Origin: Paenibacillus sp. GP183
Lineage (GTDB): Bacteria > Bacillota > Bacilli > Paenibacillales > NBRC-103111
Assembly (NCBI RefSeq): GCF_900104695.1
Contig: NZ_FNSW01000001.1
Location: 868,001-932,000 of the forward strand
DNA: 64,000 nucleotides
Direction: 5' to 3'
A model generated the notes under the pieces. That model was not told the DNA's origin. It saw only the letters and a program-made list of their open reading frames with translations, and did not search any database. This document shows, piece after piece, positions 42,624-51,486 of this stretch (positions are counted from its first letter, which is position 1; each line of letters opens with the position of its first letter). The position numbers and the translations under genes were made by a program.

Positions 42624-43753
42624 AAATCCACCTCATCTTGACTCCCCGAAGATGGATTTATTAAGAAGCGCTGAAGGCGTTCTTTGACCTCATATGGTTT
42701 GATATGGGGCCGGCCAAGCTCTTCCTTGTCCTTTTTGGAAATTTTCATATACAGGAAGGTCAGCCCTTTGGATTGTTTCCACTCATTCAAGCAAGCTTCC
42801 AACTTTTCCAGGCTGTCAACCTTTAGAGACTTTGCATAGCCGCAGGAAGCAGCAATCTCGACGAAGCTGATATTGGGAGATACCGTACTTTGTCCCCCGG
42901 TAGATCCATGTACTTGGTTATCAAGCAAAATATGAATCATATTGGGCGGATGGTAATAGCCGTTGGTAGCCAGGCTTCCCATGCGCATGAGCAAGGAACC
43001 GTCCCCGTCGATAACGACAATATCCTTGCTTGTTTGAGTCAGCGCCAATCCAAGCCCAAAAGAACTGATACAGCCCATGGAGCCTACCATATATAAATTA
43101 TTGTCAGCATCTTCGATTTCAAATAATTCCCGCCCGGTTTTTCCAGTGGTGGCAAGCTGTACCGTTCTCGAATCCATGCAAGAATGAATGACAGTCAGCG
43201 CTTGATACCGCGCAGGCAGTTCACTCTCTGAAGGGTCCATTATGCGGGTTTTCAATACTTCATCATCAAACGTTCCTTTTCTGACGACAAAGAAAAAAGA
43301 TCGATTCCGGGCAATATGCTGATCGGCCTGCAATAATTGATGCTCCGCCTCTTCTGGATCCATGGACAAATACTGCCACTCTATTTCCATTAAATCCAGC
43401 AATTGAGTAGTGATTCGGCCCATCAATTCATGCTGTGGTTCATCGGGAATACCTGGTTCACCACGCAGACTGACAAATCCGAGCAGGGGAATCCGGAAGG
43501 GGTAGGTTAGAGAGGTCAAGGGTGAAACGGCGTTCGTCAGACCCGAGTTTTGCATGAGAACGACAGGCTTTTTTCCTCCCATGCATGCAGCAGAAGCAAT
43601 GGCTACAGCATCGCCTTCATTCGCAGCCGCCACGTATTCACATTCGTTGATCGCATAATTGATTAAACTTTTCAAGAAAGAGCACGGAACACCGCTAAAC
43701 AGAGTAAATCCTGATTTTTTCAGCTTTTCGCCAAATACCCTTGTATTGATCAT
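42620..43753 (-). CDS. ppd: Phosphonopyruvate decarboxylase
   Basis: 377 residues, thiamine diphosphate-dependent. N-terminal PYR domain with the activating Glu in [14 protein letters not shown]-terminal PP domain with the ThDP motif beginning [14 protein letters not shown] and ending about 28 residues later at HILLDN. The central domain seen in pyruvate decarboxylases is missing, as in known phosphonopyruvate decarboxylases (Bcs/Fom2/AepY type). It makes phosphonoacetaldehyde and pulls the unfavourable mutase step forward. Overlaps both neighbours by four bases. Confidence 0.92.
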   Translation of the reverse strand: MINTRVFGEKLKKSGFTLFSGVPCSFLKSLINYAINECEYVAAANEGDAVAIASAACMGGKKPVVLMQNSGLTNAVSPLTSLTYPFRIPLLGFVSLRGEPGIPDEPQHELMGRITTQLLDLMEIEWQYLSMDPEEAEHQLLQADQHIARNRSFFFVVRKGTFDDEVLKTRIMDPSESELPARYQALTVIHSCMDSRTVQLATTGKTGRELFEIEDADNNLYMVGSMGCISSFGLGLALTQTSKDIVVIDGDGSLLMRMGSLATNGYYHPPNMIHILLDNQVHGSTGGQSTVSPNISFVEIAASCGYAKSLKVDSLEKLEACLNEWKQSKGLTFLYMKISKKDKEELGRPHIKPYEVKERLQRFLINPSSGSQDEVDL

Positions 43754-44649
43754 AAGTCCTCACCCGAATCTTTTTTCATGGAAGGAAAATATTTTTGTTC
43801 TGCCGCCTGAAGCTCTTCCGCTCTCTGAAGCCGGAACACTTCTTCGACGGACGCGATGCTGTTTTCGATATGGACTAGGCTTTCCTCCTTGAATATTTGA
43901 CTGGATATTTTTTGCATAGCGTCTATGGATGCTCGCAAATTATGGTTTGCCCAAATTACGAGGCTAATCTTAAGCTCCTGAAAACGTTTAGTCGGTATGG
44001 AATAATATTTGGTAGGCACAATAACAACCGGCAATCGCCCGCCCCACTCTTTCATAAACGACTCAATCTCCACCAGATCCGGCCTCTTGCTGTGAATAAG
44101 CACCGCATCGGCACCCGCACGCCGATAAGCCTCCGCACGCTGCAAGGCCTCCTCCAGTCCCCATCCCGAAATAAATGCTTCCACTCTGGCTACAACTATA
44201 AAATCATCGTCGAGCTGAGTATCCTTCATGGCTTTAATTTTGCCGCAAAATTCATCGATATCGGCAAGCGGTTGAGCCGTGGAATTTATGAAGGAATTGG
44301 TCTTCGGAAACTGTTTATCTTCTATGCACACCCCAGCAATTTGGCGTTGCTCCAGCTTGCTGACCAGCCTCCTGGCATTGTTGAAGTTTCCGTAGCCCGT
44401 ATCCCCATCAAGCAGAATCGGAATGGAACTGGAATCGCTCATAAATTCCAGAACCTCCAGGACCTGCGTCCAGGAAGCCTCATTATTGTCCCTGAGGCCC
44501 ATGGCTGCCGATATGGATAATCCGCTGGCCCAAATCCCTTTAAATCCTGTCTCTTCAACAATTTTAGCCGACAAGCCGCTGTGGGCTTCCATAATAAAAT
44601 CCAGATTTTGCGATTGAATGATTTGTTTTAATTGACTAGTTTTTTTCAT
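43750..44649 (-). CDS. pepM: Phosphoenolpyruvate mutase
   Basis: 299 residues, isocitrate-lyase/PEP mutase superfamily. The diagnostic EDKxxxxxNS motif is present as [11 protein letters not shown] (around residue 118), with [14 protein letters not shown] supplying metal-binding Asp residues and [11 protein letters not shown] downstream. It isomerises PEP to phosphonopyruvate and is the committed step of C-P bond formation. The EDK...NS motif separates it from carboxyphosphonoenolpyruvate and methylisocitrate lyase relatives. Overlaps both neighbours by four bases. Confidence 0.95.
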   Translation of the reverse strand: MKKTSQLKQIIQSQNLDFIMEAHSGLSAKIVEETGFKGIWASGLSISAAMGLRDNNEASWTQVLEVLEFMSDSSSIPILLDGDTGYGNFNNARRLVSKLEQRQIAGVCIEDKQFPKTNSFINSTAQPLADIDEFCGKIKAMKDTQLDDDFIVVARVEAFISGWGLEEALQRAEAYRRAGADAVLIHSKRPDLVEIESFMKEWGGRLPVVIVPTKYYSIPTKRFQELKISLVIWANHNLRASIDAMQKISSQIFKEESLVHIENSIASVEEVFRLQRAEELQAAEQKYFPSMKKDSGEDL

Positions 44650-45392
44650 GGAAGCTCACTCCCGCTACTGTAAATCAAATGCTTATTTTCCAAAATGGTA
44701 TTCAGCTCGGATTTATCGCTAAGCTGAGTGAACAGCATATGGCCAGGCTTCGAATTGGCTTCGATGATCCATATACGTCCGTTCTTTTCAATGGCAAGAT
44801 CAACCCCCAGTTCACGCAGAGAATGCTGTTTATCAAGTGTTTTGGCAATGATATAGGATAGTTGTTCTATTCGTTCCAGTCGACTATTCACTTTATTACC
44901 GCTATTTGGAAAGAGGGTCGAGAGCACTTCTCGCAAGGATGCCGCATGCCCTCCCTTTTGGAAATTGGTCACAAATTTACGCGGTGAGGCCACGCGAGCA
45001 ACCTTGCCGGAAATCATCCATTCTGATTCCGGCTTCTGCATGTAAATACGCACATCAAAAATGGCGCCCTTGTACTTGGCCAATCGAAGACCTCTCTGCA
45101 CAAGATAGCGTTGGGACGGCTTTCTGAAGAACTTAATCACTTCATATATGGATTGTGCTCGAACATATTTACGTTCTTGATTGCAGCGTACCTCATACCT
45201 TTCTCCCTTTCTCTTGGCTCTGATGATCCCTGATCCTCCACTGCCTTTATCTGGTTTAATGAAGATGGAAGAATAGGATCTCAGCATTTTTAAAGTCCTT
45301 CTGCGCGTTAGCCAGTGAGTTTCAGGTAAATAGGGGCGAAGTACGTGTTGTTGCATCATTTCTTTGTATTTTTGCATTTTTCCAATGGACAC
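44646..45392 (-). CDS. Short YheC/YheD-like ATP-grasp protein (first copy)
   Basis: 248 residues, first gene of the phosphonate operon. ATP-grasp features: [20 protein letters not shown] (Lys and Gly-rich loop), [20 protein letters not shown], and the C-terminal [19 protein letters not shown] plus SKPGHMLF. About the same length and layout as the protein at 40757, but clearly diverged. The GTG start at 45392 follows GAGTGGG by six bases; an ATG five codons later is an alternative. It overlaps pepM by four bases, so it is translated together with the aminoethylphosphonate pathway. The YheC/YheD name reflects spore coat association in Bacillus; the reaction is unknown. A role in attaching aminoethylphosphonate is inference from operon structure. 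Confidence 0.87.
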   Translation of the reverse strand: MSIGKMQKYKEMMQQHVLRPYLPETHWLTRRRTLKMLRSYSSIFIKPDKGSGGSGIIRAKRKGERYEVRCNQERKYVRAQSIYEVIKFFRKPSQRYLVQRGLRLAKYKGAIFDVRIYMQKPESEWMISGKVARVASPRKFVTNFQKGGHAASLREVLSTLFPNSGNKVNSRLERIEQLSYIIAKTLDKQHSLRELGVDLAIEKNGRIWIIEANSKPGHMLFTQLSDKSELNTILENKHLIYSSGSELP

Positions 45393-45540
45393 CGCAATCC
45401 CACTCTTCTGTTATTTTTTTGATCATACATACATATGTGAATCCTCTCATCTTGAAAACGGCACTTCTGTACAAGTCGAAAAAATAGTAAAAAAGCCCCT
45501 TTGGAAATGTGAATGGAGCTTGGTTTAAATCCATATTGAA

Positions 45541-45586
45541 AATGGGCTCTCCCGCAGATCTTTACAGACCTTTGGGACAGCCCATT
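45541..45586 (-). terminator. Terminator of the deacetylase-NRDE-phosphodiesterase operon
   Basis: Thirteen-bp arms (aatgggctctccc / gggacagcccatt) with one mismatch, a 20-base loop, and TTTTC on the minus strand. It separates this operon from the phosphonate operon downstream. Confidence 0.75.
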
Positions 45587-45607
45587 TCGCTTTGGCTTTC
45601 GTTTGAG

Positions 45608-46363
45608 TTAACGTTGCATTCTCTGTTTTAATTGCACCAGTGCAAGGACATTGCGAGTTGTAATCGAGGCCACGCCCATTTCGGCGTACTGTTTCATCAA
45701 GCTTTCTTCATTCACGGTCCAAATATAAATAGGCAATCCTTTGGAAGAAGCATACTCCACAAGTTCCGGACGGACAGCAAGGTAATGGAGGTTAATCCCG
45801 TAACAAGCAGCATCCAGCGCATCCTGGCAAATTTGTTCAACCATATCTTTGTATGCCATGGATAAGTAATTGCGAGCATCCACATTAAGCATTTTTCGTA
45901 TTTCCGGGTTCGATTGCTGCGCCTTCATAGCTCGGTCCTTCTCGCATCCGGAATAAAAAGCTTGTTCCAAAAGACCGTGCTTTTTCAATAAAGCTGCCAC
46001 GGGCTCGATGCTCTGATCGTCCTTCAGGTCCAGATTGGCGATTTTTCCCGAAGCTTGGATCAATGGAAGCATCTCTTCAAGCTTATATATGCGAGTCGTC
46101 TCTCGATGATCTCCCTGTTTCACTTCGAATTGGAGAAGACTGATCTCCTCAAAGGTCGATTGGGAAATTCTGTACTCCCAGCCAGCCGGTGTAGTCCAGA
46201 TGTCATCATGGGAAAGCACAGGGACTCCGTCCTTAGTGACCATAATGTCTTCTTCGATGACGTCTGCCCCCAGCTTGAGCCCGGTTTCAACAGATAGCAG
46301 CGTGTTGTCAAGTGTATTCATGCATCCGCTATGGGCGGTAATGATTGGAAATGGATGGTTCAT
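45608..46363 (-). CDS. Glycerophosphodiester phosphodiesterase
   Basis: 251 residues, GDPD TIM barrel. Start: ITAHSGCMNTLDNTLLSVE holds the first catalytic His and the Glu/Asn region (Gly replaces the usual Arg-Gly), then VIEEDIMVTKDGVPVLSHDD gives the metal acids and the second His, and IANLDLKDD and IYIWTVNEE follow. It would split glycerophosphodiesters, or teichoic-acid-like diesters, to glycerol 3-phosphate and an alcohol. No signal peptide. GAAAGGGGG precedes the ATG. Last gene of the three-gene operon. Confidence 0.9.
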   Translation of the reverse strand: MNHPFPIITAHSGCMNTLDNTLLSVETGLKLGADVIEEDIMVTKDGVPVLSHDDIWTTPAGWEYRISQSTFEEISLLQFEVKQGDHRETTRIYKLEEMLPLIQASGKIANLDLKDDQSIEPVAALLKKHGLLEQAFYSGCEKDRAMKAQQSNPEIRKMLNVDARNYLSMAYKDMVEQICQDALDAACYGINLHYLAVRPELVEYASSKGLPIYIWTVNEESLMKQYAEMGVASITTRNVLALVQLKQRMQR

Positions 46364-46411
46364 GCTTATCCCCCTTTCCCCGTGATAATAGCATATATGA
46401 GGATCAGGTTA

Positions 46412-47170
46412 CTATTGAATCGGCATTGAATACTTATGGTCCTTCATTCCATCATGTGAGTAAACCAGCTCCCTGACACTAATCTCTTCATCCGAAATCA
46501 ACAGCACAGTCGAACTCCTTGTTCCATAACCTTCACTTTTAATGAATATAGGAGAAAGAATTCGTTCCCATTCCAAGGCGACTCCCGTATTTGGAAGCAT
46601 TTCATCGGGGGCTTGATCAGCCTTCTGGAGAAGGTTTAAAATCCGTTCATCCATTTCAGGGTTGCTTTCCGTGATTATTTTTGACAATCCTACTTTACCT
46701 TTTGTAACCTTGGGCCAATCGGAATCCAATAAATGGTTGCTGATCCCGTAAATACCCGGCTCCAGCTTTTGGACTTTATTATTTGTGTTCGAATAATAAT
46801 AGAGTCCATTCGCATCCCCTGAGAGCAAATTATAGCCCGGGTATACATTGCGTTTTTTTGCCATTTCATACATATAAGTTTCAGGATGCTCATTGTTTTT
46901 TAAAAAATCTGCTGCCAGCTCTCCGCGGGAACGTTTTCCATCAGTTTGTTCCTTAGGGTTTCGATAATTGGTTAGAGCTGCAAAACGACCAGCAGTAGTC
47001 ACACCCATCCATGTACCCATTTTAAGTAAATCCCGACCGGCCAGAATATTCGGATAATCCTCCCAAAAATGAACAGGTGCTGTCGGTCTCTCATAAAATT
47101 CATCACGATTGGCAGCCATGATGAGCTTATATTTGTCGTGTGCCTGATATGCGAATAAGATTAAACACAA
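46412..47170 (-). CDS. NRDE (TANGO2-like) protein
   Basis: 252 residues. It starts at a TTG so that Cys is residue 2, as in most NRDE proteins, where the N-terminal Cys is thought to act as an Ntn-type nucleophile. The name motif is seen as MAANRDEFYERPTAP, followed by NILAGRDLLKMGTWMGVT and AALTNYR. Function of bacterial members is unknown; eukaryotic TANGO2 is linked to lipid/haem handling. It begins 20 bases after the deacetylase stop. Confidence 0.9.
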   Translation of the reverse strand: MCLILFAYQAHDKYKLIMAANRDEFYERPTAPVHFWEDYPNILAGRDLLKMGTWMGVTTAGRFAALTNYRNPKEQTDGKRSRGELAADFLKNNEHPETYMYEMAKKRNVYPGYNLLSGDANGLYYYSNTNNKVQKLEPGIYGISNHLLDSDWPKVTKGKVGLSKIITESNPEMDERILNLLQKADQAPDEMLPNTGVALEWERILSPIFIKSEGYGTRSSTVLLISDEEISVRELVYSHDGMKDHKYSMPIQ

Positions 47171-47190
47171 ATGGATTCCCAGCCTTCATC

Positions 47191-48165
47191 TTAAAGTTTT
47201 TTACTCCATTGTAGCAGACTGTCCTCACTATTCACATAAATACGCTTCAGATGAAAAGGATCTTGAGATGATGTCGTTCTCCCCTGTCTTATGGTAAACG
47301 CGTAACGAAACCCTTCTTCTTTCAAAATCGCCAGCGTCTGTTTATTGAATTCTCCGTATGGATAGCAAAATATATCGGCTTTCGTTCCGAGCTGCTGTTC
47401 AATCTGTCGGCGTGATTGCGTTATTTCACCCTTCTGCTCCGCAGCAGTAAGCTCGGGGAGATGAGGATGTGTCATGCCGTGCGGCTGTATATCCCAGCCT
47501 GCTTCATGCATTTCTTTTAGCTGCATCCAATTCACTTTGCCTTCTTGCCCAATAGTTCCGGGAGAAATAAAGATCGTGGCCGGAAAACCGTGCCGCTTGA
47601 GGATCGGCATCGCTTGCTCATAGTTATCTATGTAGCCATCGTCAAAAGTGAGCAGCACAGGCTTAGCGGGGGCTGGTTTCTTCTTTTCTAACATGAGTAT
47701 AAAATCAGATAGAGTGAGCGGACTGTAGCCCTGCTCTGCCAAATATTCCATCTGCTGTGTAAGTTTCTTCGGATCGAGCACAAGCGTATTGCCCTGCGTG
47801 ACTCCAATACTGTGATAATTAAGAACAGGTATGGACACTTCCCCTGATTGATCCGGTAAAACAGAAGCTATGGGAGCAGGAACGGAATGTGAAGAGGCTG
47901 GTAAAGCAGTTGGTGATGCAGTTGGTGAGACAATTAGTGAAGCAGTTGGTGTAGGAGAAGGCGTGAAAGCAGGAATCGCTGCTACTTCTTCGACCTTTGG
48001 TTCTGGGATGTTTACATGGGGTTCGAAGTTAATGGGTAATGGATAAATAGACACTTCAGCTTCAGTGTCGACAACTTCACGTATTTGGGGCTTGCATCCT
48101 AAAGTAAGCAAACAAATACTAAGTATAATGATGATCGTGAAGGCAGCCGAAAGCTTACTTTTCAT
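47191..48165 (-). CDS. Polysaccharide deacetylase lipoprotein
   Basis: 324 residues. A lipoprotein signal peptide ends LLTLGC near residue 24. A Pro/Thr/Ser/Ala-rich linker (about 65-105, with TPSPTPTASL and related SPTASPTALP repeats) spaces the enzyme from the membrane. The NodB-like catalytic domain follows: VLNYHSIGV, then LLTFDDGYIDN with the metal/catalytic Asp pair, HGMTHPHLPEL with the His ligands, and FCYPYGEFN. It would remove acetyl groups from peptidoglycan or an exopolysaccharide. AGGGGGA precedes the ATG. First gene of the operon with NRDE and GDPD. Confidence 0.92.
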   Translation of the reverse strand: MKSKLSAAFTIIIILSICLLTLGCKPQIREVVDTEAEVSIYPLPINFEPHVNIPEPKVEEVAAIPAFTPSPTPTASLIVSPTASPTALPASSHSVPAPIASVLPDQSGEVSIPVLNYHSIGVTQGNTLVLDPKKLTQQMEYLAEQGYSPLTLSDFILMLEKKKPAPAKPVLLTFDDGYIDNYEQAMPILKRHGFPATIFISPGTIGQEGKVNWMQLKEMHEAGWDIQPHGMTHPHLPELTAAEQKGEITQSRRQIEQQLGTKADIFCYPYGEFNKQTLAILKEEGFRYAFTIRQGRTTSSQDPFHLKRIYVNSEDSLLQWSKKL

Positions 48166-48330
48166 ATACGTCCCCCTATGGAAGATGACCAGAAGAATTA
48201 GCGTCCAAGTCTATTCTATGAAAGGGAGATTTTGATGATGTGTAAACGGCTAAAATAATCTTCACAGATCATTCATAATAAAATATAGTTGTTATAATTA
48301 GTCATTCCAATATAGAAAAATGGTGGGTTT

Positions 48331-48912
48331 ATGAGAACGATTATAAAATTAGTCCGAATTTCTTTTCTGTTCGGAGTATTATTCCTGCTCTCGCTCGTTT
48401 TAATATCGCGACTTGATGCCCCGGCTTTGCCTGCACTCGCAGTGGCTAAGACACTAGACGATCTGGCTTGGTGGAAAGAGCAAGCTGTTGAAGCTGATCT
48501 TGCGGGTTTTTCTGAAGTGGAAGCCGAATACAAAGCTCGTGCGGAGGCATTCATCAAGTTTCAGTCCGCACCTTCGTCATTACCTCTAGAACCTGTTCCC
48601 TCCATGAAGACCGAATTGTATATCAAACAAGACAGGGAAAAAAAACCTTCTTTACCTCTCGCTAAGCATGAACCCGTTTCGGGCGTTTACCTTGGCATGT
48701 TGGGAGCCGACCGCAGGGTTGGCTATGATATCACAAAAATTGAAACGGTTTACGGACGCAAGCACACCATATTTTTGTCTTATGTTGGTTGGCGCAAGGT
48801 TCAAACTGCAACGGATACGTATTTTCCAAAACAAAATGCCGATCGTGCAAAAGCATTGGGCGGAGCCCTGCAGATTGGCTGGGAGCCTCGTTATGGTCTT
48901 GATGATGTGTAA
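48331..48912 (+). pseudogene. GH26-like glycosidase, block 1 (N-terminal part)
   Basis: Reads a membrane anchor or signal (ISFLFGVLFLLSLVLI), a charged stalk, then the beginning of a GH26-like (beta-mannanase clan) barrel: VSGVYLGMLGADRRVGYDIT, HTIFLSYVGWRK, ALGGALQIGWEPRYGLDDV. At 48913 it runs into a stop immediately after LDDV. The next part of the barrel is found on the opposite strand in the following 530 bases, so this is one fragment of a rearranged gene. Confidence 0.8.
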
Positions 48913-48913
48913 G

Positions 48914-49460
48914 AAATGTCATCTTCCCGCCAGCGGGTAATTGTCCGGAACCAACAGGCTTATAAGTAAAAGGAACAGGGTCTGCTCCGAGTTCGATACC
49001 GGGCAAAAACCATTCCGAGCGCACTAAATGTTTATATAGCGCATCGGAAAGAGGGTTTTCACCAAGGTCAAACACATACTGACCATTCGTTCGAGCTGCT
49101 TGAGCACGGCTAAAATTGAAGTATGTGATGGCTTTTACCTGAGGATATATTCTCGGGAGTACTCCATACAGATAACCTAGCTGAGCTTCTGCCCAATCTG
49201 GGTATGATTTATTGGATGGCAATACGGTATGTGCAACGGCCGCTTCTGAAATTATGATCGGCTCATCTCCAGGATAGTAGTCATGGATGGTGTCGAGAGG
49301 CCTGAAATTTGGAGACCACACCATCGCCACATTCGGTGCTTCTTCTGCCATAATCTTATGAATCAGTCTAAATTTTTCAATGTATTTCTGCGGATCACCA
49401 TGCCAAGGCACCCAGGCGCCGTTCATTTCAGAAGCATATCTCAAAAAAATCTGTTTTCCA
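48914..49460 (-). pseudogene. GH26-like glycosidase, block 2 (inverted middle part)
   Basis: On the minus strand from about 49457 the frame reads GKQIFLRYASEMNGAWVPW, holding the acid/base Glu expected after block 1, then VAMVWSPNF, IHDYYPGDE, PIIISEAAVAH (nucleophile Glu), KAITYFNFSRAQ and FLPGIELGADPVPF. The end, KMTFLT, stops at about 48914. The segment normally found between YYPGDE and PIIISE (a VDWVG-type strand and about 40 residues) is missing. Its orientation is opposite to blocks 1 and 3, so the piece was inverted in place. Confidence 0.78.
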
Positions 49461-49651
49461 AATTAGAGGACGGCAGCAGACCGTTTGCTTTGGGTCTGTT
49501 CAAAGGCGGTCGAAAGCTGGGCATAGCCTTTGAACCCCATTGGGAAGTCGAAGTCGATCTCCTGCTGCAGAATGCTTCCGAGCCGCTTCAAGTGGTTGCC
49601 TACAACCGAAATATGGATGTCATCGGTCTTAGCCAATTTTCTGTAAACTAG
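49445..49651 (+). pseudogene. GH26-like glycosidase, block 3 (C-terminal part)
   Basis: Plus-strand frame LFSKLEDGSRPFALGLF, KGGRKLGIAFEPHWEVEVDL, LLQNASEPLQVV and GLSQFSVN then TAG at 49651. No start or ribosome binding site precedes it, and upstream bases are the antisense of block 2. It completes the coding order 1-(2 inverted)-3. It converges on the TlpA-like gene. Confidence 0.65.
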
Positions 49652-49676
49652 CAGGTCTGGTTGTAGAAGCAGACGA

Positions 49677-50699
49677 TTACCGCACTGCTTCCTTGAGCAT
49701 GGCTTCATTCATTGGACCCTGATGCTTTAATCGTATGAGGCCTCCGGGCTGAATGACGTAAGTCGAAGGAAATGCGGCAATCCTATAGGTTTGGGTGAGA
49801 TCTCCTTTGGAATCAAAAAGAACAGGGAACGTGTATCTTTTCTCCCCCAGCCAATCTCCTACTGAACTTATACTTGTTTCCGAATTCGTTGCATTTACGG
49901 CCAGGATGATGACGTTATTATCACTGATATGCTCATAAAATTTCTGCATCTCCGGCATTTCGGTACGGCACGGCGGACACCATGTCGCCCAGAAATTAAG
50001 CACCACCGTTTGGTCTCGATAATCGGACAACTTAAACAACTGACCCTTCCTATCCGTTAGTTCGAAATCAGGCGCCTTCTGCCCTATTTTAAGGCCGACA
50101 GTGGAAGAAGTCGCGGCAGCTTCCGCTTTTTCCCAAAGATTGCTCCCCAATGTGGAAATAAATACATGTCCTATGGCAAATATAAGGATTAGCTGTATGG
50201 CAGTCATAGCGCTTCCCTGCATTTTTCTATACATCCAGCGGAAAAGAACCGCCAACCCCAGAAACACCAACAGCCCCAGTGTCAGTCGGTTTCCATCCCC
50301 CCAAATCAAAAGAAGTAGCGTTCTTGCCGAGTAACCTCCCAGTAAAAACACCAGAACCGAATCGAGCATCGTCTCTTTCGTGATCGAATTCTTTCTGCCT
50401 GCAGTATACAAATATACGATTGTTAATGCACTAGCCAGCCAAGCTCCCCTACCTCCGCCGTGAAAATAAAGCAGTGCAAGCGGCTCCTTCCATAGAATGG
50501 AAGGATCAAATATGAATGAGCTCAATTTCCAGCACAGAAGCCAAATAAGGAGAGAATTAGTCAGCAAAGATGCGAGAATTTGAGCTTGTTCACGTCCTCT
50601 TACACTAACTCGGTGTACTCCGATACCTGCCAGAGCCGATAATACCCATATAAAGATAGAAATTGTAATATTGAATGGACCGATCGCTATCGTTTCCAT
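49677..50699 (-). CDS. Membrane-domain/TlpA-like thiol-disulfide oxidoreductase fusion
   Basis: 340 residues. The first 195 hold about six or seven membrane helices with some resemblance to prolipoprotein diacylglyceryl transferase (start IAIGPFNITISIFIWV, later YFHGGGRGAWLAS), but the catalytic Lgt motif is not evident. Residues 200-340 are an extracytoplasmic TlpA/ResA thioredoxin-fold domain: KAPDFELTDRKGQLFKLSDY, NFWATWCPPCRTEMPEMQ with the CxxC active site, and FPSTYVIQPGG. It probably reduces disulfides outside the membrane, perhaps on cytochrome c apoproteins. It begins two bases after the rhomboid stop, so it is co-transcribed with it. Confidence 0.85.
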   Translation of the reverse strand: METIAIGPFNITISIFIWVLSALAGIGVHRVSVRGREQAQILASLLTNSLLIWLLCWKLSSFIFDPSILWKEPLALLYFHGGGRGAWLASALTIVYLYTAGRKNSITKETMLDSVLVFLLGGYSARTLLLLIWGDGNRLTLGLLVFLGLAVLFRWMYRKMQGSAMTAIQLILIFAIGHVFISTLGSNLWEKAEAAATSSTVGLKIGQKAPDFELTDRKGQLFKLSDYRDQTVVLNFWATWCPPCRTEMPEMQKFYEHISDNNVIILAVNATNSETSISSVGDWLGEKRYTFPVLFDSKGDLTQTYRIAAFPSTYVIQPGGLIRLKHQGPMNEAMLKEAVR

Positions 50700-50701
50700 G
50701 G

Positions 50702-51343
50702 TTATGACTCTTCCGACAGCTGATCTTCACTGAACTCTTTATGCTTTCGTTCGATGAACAATGTCATCAAGGCAGTAAGCGCCAATCCCCCAAGGAAACC
50801 TCCAAGATGTGCGTAGATATCAACATGAGGAGCCACAATTGAGTATATGAAACCGATCACGATTATGGGGATTACGGTTTGTCTCGTCTCAAATTCAATC
50901 ATATCCTTGCGAAAGATCGACAAATACAAGTAAGCGCCGTATACGCCGTAAATTGCACCGGAAGCACCAGCCCCGATATAAATGCCGCTGTGGAGTTGAG
51001 CACTGACCAGATTTCCGATAATACCGCAGGCAATATAAAATAAAAAGTACCGCGCAAGGCCGAGCATTCTTTCAAGAGGTGCGGCAAAAACATACATCGC
51101 AAAGCTGTTAAACAGCAGATGCTCCCAGCCTATATGTATAAAAATGGACGTTACGTATCGCCAAGGCTCAGGATGCATGTCTGGCAGGTTGAACATGGCT
51201 CCGAACCGAAGCAAGGTGGTGCTATCCTGCGACGAGCCGTACCATTCCATGGCCGCCATGACAAGCAATTGAATCACAATCATTGAGAAAGTGACAGGGT
51301 ACTTCTGTATGTACTCATTCAAGCTTTCTCTTCGGGCAAACAT
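50702..51343 (-). CDS. Rhomboid-family intramembrane serine protease
   Basis: 213 residues from ATG 51343 (AAGGGAAG upstream); a longer frame to 51451 has no ribosome binding site. Six membrane helices. The catalytic Ser is in GAGASGAIYGVYG and the His in IYAHLGGFLGGLA; the structural HIGWEHLLFNSFAMY is also present. It cleaves membrane-spanning substrates. Followed at once by the TlpA-like gene. Divergent from the quinone reductase gene. Confidence 0.92.
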   Translation of the reverse strand: MFARRESLNEYIQKYPVTFSMIVIQLLVMAAMEWYGSSQDSTTLLRFGAMFNLPDMHPEPWRYVTSIFIHIGWEHLLFNSFAMYVFAAPLERMLGLARYFLFYIACGIIGNLVSAQLHSGIYIGAGASGAIYGVYGAYLYLSIFRKDMIEFETRQTVIPIIVIGFIYSIVAPHVDIYAHLGGFLGGLALTALMTLFIERKHKEFSEDQLSEES

Positions 51344-51486
51344 GTGCAGGCCACTTCCCTTCTGCGATCTGAAGATATGTTCTCTTATTATAGCGCAGTT
51401 GAAGATGTATCCGTCATTTTTTTCTTCAGTTTTTCTATGGTAAAATAGCACTTAGGTTTAACACATGAAGTAAAGGAGTGCTTTAT

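Noticed and set aside
45322-45534. 70-codon minus-strand frame upstream of the first ATP-grasp gene
   Set aside because: Overlaps the start of the ATP-grasp gene, has no ribosome binding site and no family-like sequence.
48900-49460. Phase-variable invertible switch
   Set aside because: No clear flanking inverted repeats or recombinase gene, and internal deletions make a functional ON state unlikely. Decay is simpler.
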